Made by a program: the position numbers and the translations under genes
Notes under the pieces: generated by a model
What the model saw: only the letters and a program-made list of their open reading frames with translations
What the model was told of the DNA's origin: nothing
Databases searched by the model: none
Shown here: positions 18,805 to 23,193 of the stretch, piece after piece
How the letters are laid out: each line of letters begins with the position of its first letter
How positions within the stretch are numbered: the stretch's first letter is position 1
NCBI RefSeq assembly: GCF_000003605.2
Contig: NW_003117443.1
Location: forward strand, 35,424 to 58,616
Length of the DNA: 23,193 bases
Reading direction: 5' to 3'
Source of the DNA: Saccoglossus kowalevskii
Lineage: Eukaryota > Hemichordata > Enteropneusta > Harrimaniidae

Positions 18805-20494
18805 TTATTTCATCCAGAGGTGAAGTTTCCTCACAGCTTCCGGATAGCCCGGCAGATCTTGTATGTCTATTGTTGTTTTACTCATGGACTCTCGAAAGAA
18901 AGCTACAAATGCGGACCACATGGAAAACCCGCTTTTGATGAAGTAGTCTGATCCTACAAAAAACACAGATATATCTGTCAGATTATTATTTAAATTTCCA
19001 AATTTCTTATCAAAACTAATCATTGACTAGGCTTAAAAAGCGAAATTGTTCTACATTATCAATCAGACGATATATACATAGAGGAGGTTTCACATTATCT
19101 AAATACGCTCATTTTACACTCCAATATAGTTCAGATAGATCTGGTGCATTTTTCAGATCATCGAATATTAAAAAAGTATTTAGGAAGGCAGAACGTAATA
19201 TTCGGATCATTTTCCGCTTGACTATCACTGTTATCATGACAATCATATCATAAAACCAACAAATAATTTAAAACTAACTTTGGCTTATTTCCTGGTCGAC
19301 CAATGAATACACGTAATTGTCGCTCTTATATTTTCCTGGCAATATGACGTCACTTGCAGCTTTCGTAAAAGGAAATCTTCTCTTCATTACACTAATGATT
19401 GCCTGCAATTGTTTGATTATAATAATATCCTTAAATTTTACGCTTTTTAAAGTGCATAGAAATTAAACTTATTCATATTTGAAACTGAGATAACAAATTG
19501 TTAACTTCGTCACATTTATGCTGAACCTCATAAAATTAATTTATTTTTTATGTTGCAATTAACGGCAATATTGTGAACGTGACGAATGGCGTAGGATTTT
19601 GGGAATAATGAGTTTCTATGAATTATTGGAATTATATCTTATAGCAGTTGTGACCACGCTGTGGTTTTGGCATAAATTTGCATTAATTTTGACAATCTTT
19701 CCACAGCACACACAATAGTAATAATCCAAATGTGTTAATAATACTTAATAATACGTCTGGTCACTGAGGCTGAACATAGCATCATGTGTTTTCATGAAGC
19801 TACTGGTTGTACCAGTTGATGGCTGCACAACTGATGATAAATGTAGATCCATATTTCATTGACTGACTACCAAAAGATTAGTCAGCTATTAGCAAAGCCA
19901 ATTCTCTGCAAGACGATTTTCTACAGAGACAGAATACAAACCATCTGATATGATATGAGTGTGCTTGTGAAATACACAAATACCCCAAAAATTAATTTTA
20001 TATAGCGAAGTCACACTTATCTAACTACCGTCCAATACGACTCCTTAACATTTCCAGTGGATTCTGTTATGTCAAAAAATACGCTTTGCCCATAAATATT
20101 ACTAAGGTAAGTATATGACTTGGCTTTGTAAAATTCAAAATATCTTGGGGAGTATTGGGTATTTGAGTAATTTATGAATCAGACCGACACACTCAGCATT
20201 GTTTTTTGTATAACAATTTTACGGTTTCCATAATAACTTGCCATTCCTTCTTCACATACAAGCATTAAATAAATGTTTCCAACCAAAACATACATAAATG
20301 TGTTGAACAAGAATGAAAGTAAACTCACATTTTCATAATCAGGTGCGGCTATATATAACTTGGTAATATTCGTTTGTGTAAGCCTAGTTGCAACAGCATC
20401 TGCAATTCCACCACTTTTAGTAGTAAGTATTCCGATTTCATGTCTCAGTTGATCCCTACAGTGTGCTCGCAATTGATGCGCAGACATTTTATTA
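18805..20494 (-). CDS. O-fucosyltransferase-like protein, C-terminal exons (3 exons)
   Basis: Exons on the minus strand: 20494-20329, 19402-19279 and 18953-18805 (stop TAA at 18807-18805). Donor after 20329 is gtgagt; the acceptor before 19402 ends ttgcag; the donor after 19279 is gttagt; the acceptor before 18953 ends tttttgtag. Phases agree: 0 at the first junction and 1 at the second, joining into one frame of about 145 residues. The middle of exon 1 carries ADAVATRL, TNITKLYIAAPD; exon 2 carries RRFPFTKAASDVILPG and YVYSLVDQEIS; exon 3 carries SDYFIKSGFSMWSAFVAFFR and TIDIQDLPGYPEA. The pattern 'YIAxD', then 'LVDQEI', then 'SDxFIxxxxSxWSxFVxxxR' is what I recall of the C-terminal half of GDP-fucose O-fucosyltransferases (POFUT-like, PF10250), Golgi/ER enzymes that move fucose from GDP-fucose to proteins. 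The N-terminal half is not assembled. The first-exon acceptor (20494 or 20500) is uncertain; an ATG at 20577 with a hydrophobic run is an alternative start, but it looks like intron. Confidence 0.6.
18954..19278 (-). other. Intron between the last two exons (325 bp)
   Basis: Bounded by gttagt at the donor and a T-rich tract plus tag at the acceptor. The plus-strand frame 19023-19253 and the minus frame extending exon 3 upstream (to 19023) are read-through of intron sequence. Confidence 0.6.
19403..20328 (-). other. Intron between exons 1 and 2 of the fragment (926 bp)
   Basis: Starts with gtgagt (a strong donor) at 20328 and ends with ttgcag at 19403. It is AT-rich and carries no recognisable gene; the frame continuing past 20329 to 20179 is intron read-through. 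Confidence 0.6.
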
Positions 20495-20811
20495 CTGCAA
20501 CTGAATATACAGATTAGAATGATTGATAAATGCGTGTTAAATACAATATTTAAATATAGTTTCAGTTTGCAGGTCATGTTAATTTAATCAAAGAAAGCTT
20601 AGAAAGAACTCCCGTGTGCTGAGAGTATAGGAGACACATTAAAATTAATTCAGAATTTAAGATTTGCTTTTCGAACAAGAAGCTTGGCAACTAATTTTTG
20701 TCTGCTATTTGAGATGCGTAACATGCAAAAATGTGATTAAAATGTGGTATTTAATATGACCTGGTATTAACCCAAAAATGAGTGGGGGTGTGCATCTGCT
20801 CCGGAGCATCA

Positions 20812-21530
20812 ATGTACCATGTTTCATTGAAATGGAATAATTAGTACATGTAATATTAATGTAAAAGCTAAAAATTGTCTAATTGTGAAAATTAGGTAAT
20901 TAAAATGCACTGATTTTAACAAAAAACTAATCAGGTCTGAGCATTGTCCTAGAACATATATGTACACAAATTATTGAAAAGGGATAATTAGTACTTGCGA
21001 TATCAGTGAAAAAGTCAAAAATTAACTAATTTTGCAAATTATTTGATTAATATGCACACATTTCTACTTAAAATTAATCAGGTCTTTGAATTGTTCTAGA
21101 GAGTCTATGTACCAAGTTGCATTGAAAAGTAATGAAGTTTAGTACTTGAAATATCAAAATCTGAAAATTGATTAATTATGCAAATCAGGTAATTAATATT
21201 TCAAATATCTGTCTGTGCATCGTTCTATGTATCTATGTAAGTTTCGTTGAAATGTGATGATTAGTACCTGAGATATCAGTGGAAAAGCCGAAAATTTACT
21301 AATCATTATGCAAATTTGGTTAATTGTATGCAAGGATTTTTACCCAAAACTAATCACATCTGTGCAAAAGTTAGTTCAGGGTATCTATGTACCATGTTTT
21401 ATCAAAATCTAATGAATGGTTCTTTAGATATCGGTGAAATAGTCAAGCAACAGCTACAAATTAGCTTATTATCATGCAAATCAGGTGATTAATATGTATG
21501 GATTTCAACAAAAACCTTATCAAATCTGGA
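20812..21530. repeat. Tandem array of about five ~147-bp units
   Basis: An anchor of the form atgtacca-gtttcattgaaa followed by aatnattagtac(t)tg, gatatcagtgaaaaag, attaactaat, atgcaaatcaggtaattaatatg and acaaaaactaatcag(a)tctg recurs at about 20812, 20960, 21107, 21235 and 21387. Spacing is 148, 147, 128 and 152 bp; the fourth interval carries a deletion. It lies upstream of exon 1 of the minus-strand gene and would be intronic if the upstream exon at 22433 is real. Confidence 0.8.
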
Positions 21531-21544
21531 CAGACAGACATACA

Positions 21545-21618
21545 CCCCCCCCCCCCCCACACACACACACACAGGGTAACTGCAAAGACTCCCATTGTGT
21601 GCTTTGCACACGGGAGTC
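21545..21618. repeat. C14-(AC)n microsatellite followed by a hairpin
   Basis: Fourteen C (about 21545-21558) run into (AC)n to about 21573. Shortly after, gactccc (21587-21593) pairs with gggagtc (21612-21618) around an inner gtgtgc/gcacac stem (21597-21602 with 21606-21611). It caps the tandem array, suggesting that array, microsatellite and hairpin belong to one element. Confidence 0.75.
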
Positions 21619-22130
21619 AACAATATATTAATATTTTAATAAAAGCATATATCAATGTTACATTTATATGACACAGGATATGTTTTTTTGATGATTTAAT
21701 TTATCATAAGATTCTATATTCTAGATTTTTGGATTTTATGAATCAAAAGTTGCTCAGAATGAAAAATGTGGAAAGCAGCACTTTTGTAAATCTGTATTTT
21801 CAGCAAGGGTATCTCTTGTTTGACCACTTTTATTTTTATCGAACAGTGTGTTTTGGTGTTTTGGCCGATTTCAGAAAAACACAATTCTGCAAATAGAATG
21901 TTGTCAAATAATTTAAACTATGCATTCTTACAAACTAGGTTATTTATTGTCATGTAAAAATATACAGTTTAACTTCATTAACTAACTTAACCGTTCAAGT
22001 ACAAAAAGCAACATTCACATTTATGAGTTGTTCCTGAGTACACCAGGATTATCCATAATTACATCTGAGTTATCCGAATTCACAACGAAGTCATAATTAT
22101 TCACATGAGGGCTAACCGTATTCATACCGG
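21619..22130. other. AT-rich stretch between array and SINE
   Basis: On the minus strand a good acceptor-like ctatttgcag at 21896-21887 is followed by 57 open codons in one frame (21884-21714), but no donor follows and I see no family motif. A 34-codon minus frame at 22125-22021 is Asn/Asp-rich. Neither is supported enough to be called an exon. Confidence 0.35.
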
Positions 22131-22430
22131 TTACTGATAGCCTAGTGGTTGTCGCATCAGACTCATGGCCGGTAGACCCGAGTTCAAATTCTACCTTATG
22201 CTGAACATCAAAAATGGTCGAACCCTACCCTGGGTGAGTGTGCCACGGCTCTATAGGAAGGCCTATTTCACTGGCAGAGATTTGTTATTTGATAGAGAGA
22301 TGGCCACACAGCCCTGTAATGTAGTCCCAAATATGAATATGACTTATGTGGCCAAAATGCCCTATGTGTCAGCACTAGCACTTGCAATGTGCACATACAA
22401 AAAAGTCAGGATAGAAAACGGTGATATTCA
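22131..22430 (+). mobile_element. tRNA-derived SINE
   Basis: The head has a perfect RNA polymerase III A box, tagcctagtgg (22138-22148), and a B box-like gttcaaattc (22182-22191), 44 bases apart as in a tRNA. The anticodon-loop position reads cat, so a tRNA-Met-like ancestor is possible. The acceptor and anticodon stems no longer pair, so it is not a functional tRNA. The unrelated body continues to about 22430. The plus-strand 135-codon frame over 22165-22572 is a shadow of this element and of the exon on the other strand. The 3' end is not sharply defined. Confidence 0.7.
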
Positions 22431-22432
22431 AC

Positions 22433-22670
22433 TGGCGCCTGGCACAAAAAAAAACATATTCATACCAAGGTCATCAATGATTACACAAGTTTTATTAAAA
22501 TCAATACAAGGGTTAACTATGTCAGTAATATTGGAATCCACATCAGCACCAGGAGGATCAAAATCAGTATGAAATGATGGAGTCATCTTAACCAAATTGT
22601 TTCTGTTATATAGATTTGGTTCCAATTCTTCAGCATCAACCTTACTTTCGTCATTAAAAACATTGTACAT
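22433..22670 (-). CDS. Candidate upstream exon of the minus-strand gene
   Basis: A minus-strand frame from ATG at 22670 (immediately after an acceptor-like ctatag) to a possible donor, gcca followed by gttgaa, at 22433/22432. The sequence is acidic and polar (ESKVDAEELEPNLYNRNN), contains NITD and FNKTC glycosylation-type sites, and ends in a hydrophobic strand MNMFFFVPGA. An acidic luminal stem followed by a hydrophobic 'xxFxxPGxG'-type strand is how the catalytic domain of many O-fucosyltransferase-like proteins begins, so it may be the 5' part of the gene at 18805-20494, on the same strand about 2 kb away. The linking exons (probably 100-200 residues) and the signal-anchor exon were not found. 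It could instead be an unrelated exon or a chance frame. Confidence 0.35.
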
Positions 22671-23193
22671 CTATAGATGAATGAAAACCATTCAATAAGA
22701 ACTATTATTAGCTTTTTCGTCAACAAATACATTGCTTATCGTACCATACCATAATAAACTAGTCGGAAATGCATATTGATTAAAATACCTGTCGTTGATT
22801 TGCCACCTCGAAAATAAATCAGTTGCAAATTTAAGTAATTTTTCAAAAATTAAGTCCAGTGTTCACATCTACACCAATACGTCTTTTGGGAATATTTGAT
22901 TGTATGTCATCTGATACGAATCATTTGTTTGTTTGTTTTTGTAATGCGCCAGCCAATACGAAACATCTTCATGCTGTTTATTCCTATAAACTGTAAACAA
23001 TAATCATTGTAGACAAAATAAAGTATGATACATCTCTATCTAGGAACAGTTATGACTCAATAATGAACATTGCACCCCCTATTTAACTTATAATACCCAT
23101 AAATGATGCATAATTTTGTTCATGGTTCATTTTACTCATGAGTTTCAAATTTATTATTAGATAATACAATTTTAAGACATCCGAAAAGATCCT
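22671..23193. other. AT-rich right flank
   Basis: No convincing exon. A minus-strand cgacag followed by gtattt near 22790 looks like a donor, but the short frame before it has the wrong phase for the candidate exon at 22670. A gttt microsatellite lies at about 22927-22940. Confidence 0.35.

Noticed and set aside
20501-20577. ATG at 20577 followed by a hydrophobic signal-peptide-like run
   Set aside because: The run is T-rich on the coding strand and sits directly before tattcag/ttgcag acceptors, so it is better read as an intron end than as a signal peptide. A real start here is not excluded.
21587-21618. Hairpin as a bacterial-type terminator or histone mRNA stem-loop
   Set aside because: The genomic context is eukaryotic and repetitive, and stem and loop do not match the histone stem-loop; it is better seen as part of the repeat.
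21714-21886. 57 open minus-strand codons after a good ctatttgcag acceptor
   Set aside because: No donor follows and no O-fucosyltransferase or other motif is visible; open frames of this size occur by chance.
22021-22125. Asn/Asp-rich 34-codon minus-strand ORF with ATG and stop
   Set aside because: Too short, with no context and no recognisable similarity.
22131-22202. Functional tRNA-Met gene
   Set aside because: A and B boxes are present, but the acceptor and anticodon stems do not pair; it is a SINE head.
22165-22572. 135-codon plus-strand frame
   Set aside because: It starts inside the tRNA-like head of the SINE and runs over its body and the antisense of the candidate exon.

Overview
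The window looks like AT-rich nuclear DNA from an invertebrate animal, most likely marine (mollusc, hemichordate, annelid or cnidarian; I cannot choose between them). The reasons are spliced exons with canonical GT/AG borders, a tRNA-type SINE head, and remnants of several element classes common in such genomes: Penelope-like, Ty3/gypsy, Crypton-type tyrosine recombinase (DUF3504) and YqaJ-nuclease elements. I see no operons, bacterial ribosome-binding sites, rRNA or CRISPR arrays.

Layout. Bases 388-878 (minus) hold a frameshifted YqaJ-type nuclease remnant, followed by a 389-bp inverted-repeat element (1056-1444). Bases 2702-3180 (plus) hold a short Penelope-like fragment; a longer copy of the same family lies in the opposite orientation at 16190-16835. 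Bases 4422-4655 (minus) are an unidentified coding-like remnant. Bases 5280-5610 are GC-rich and resemble the LTR and leader of a retroelement. Bases 6057-6482 (plus) encode part of a Crypton/DUF3504 recombinase, cut off exactly where two strong palindromes begin (6476-6599). Bases 7227-8975 (plus) are a broken, internally deleted Ty3/gypsy element. From 9659 to 15370 there are only repeats: a 248-bp segment present twice, and a roughly 260-bp repeat present three times, one copy interrupted by another repeat.

The only part that looks like a host gene is on the minus strand at 18805-20494. Three exons with matching splice phases encode the C-terminal part of a protein that resembles GDP-fucose O-fucosyltransferases (PF10250-like). 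A candidate upstream exon lies at 22433-22670. Between them are a ~147-bp tandem array ending in C14-(AC)n and a hairpin (20812-21618), and a tRNA-derived SINE (22131-22430).

The elements do not form a pathway: this is a transposon graveyard beside (and within the introns of) one plausible gene. I found no convincing new biological system. The best leads are the divergent O-fucosyltransferase-like gene, the opposed Penelope copies, and the Crypton fragment joined to palindromes.
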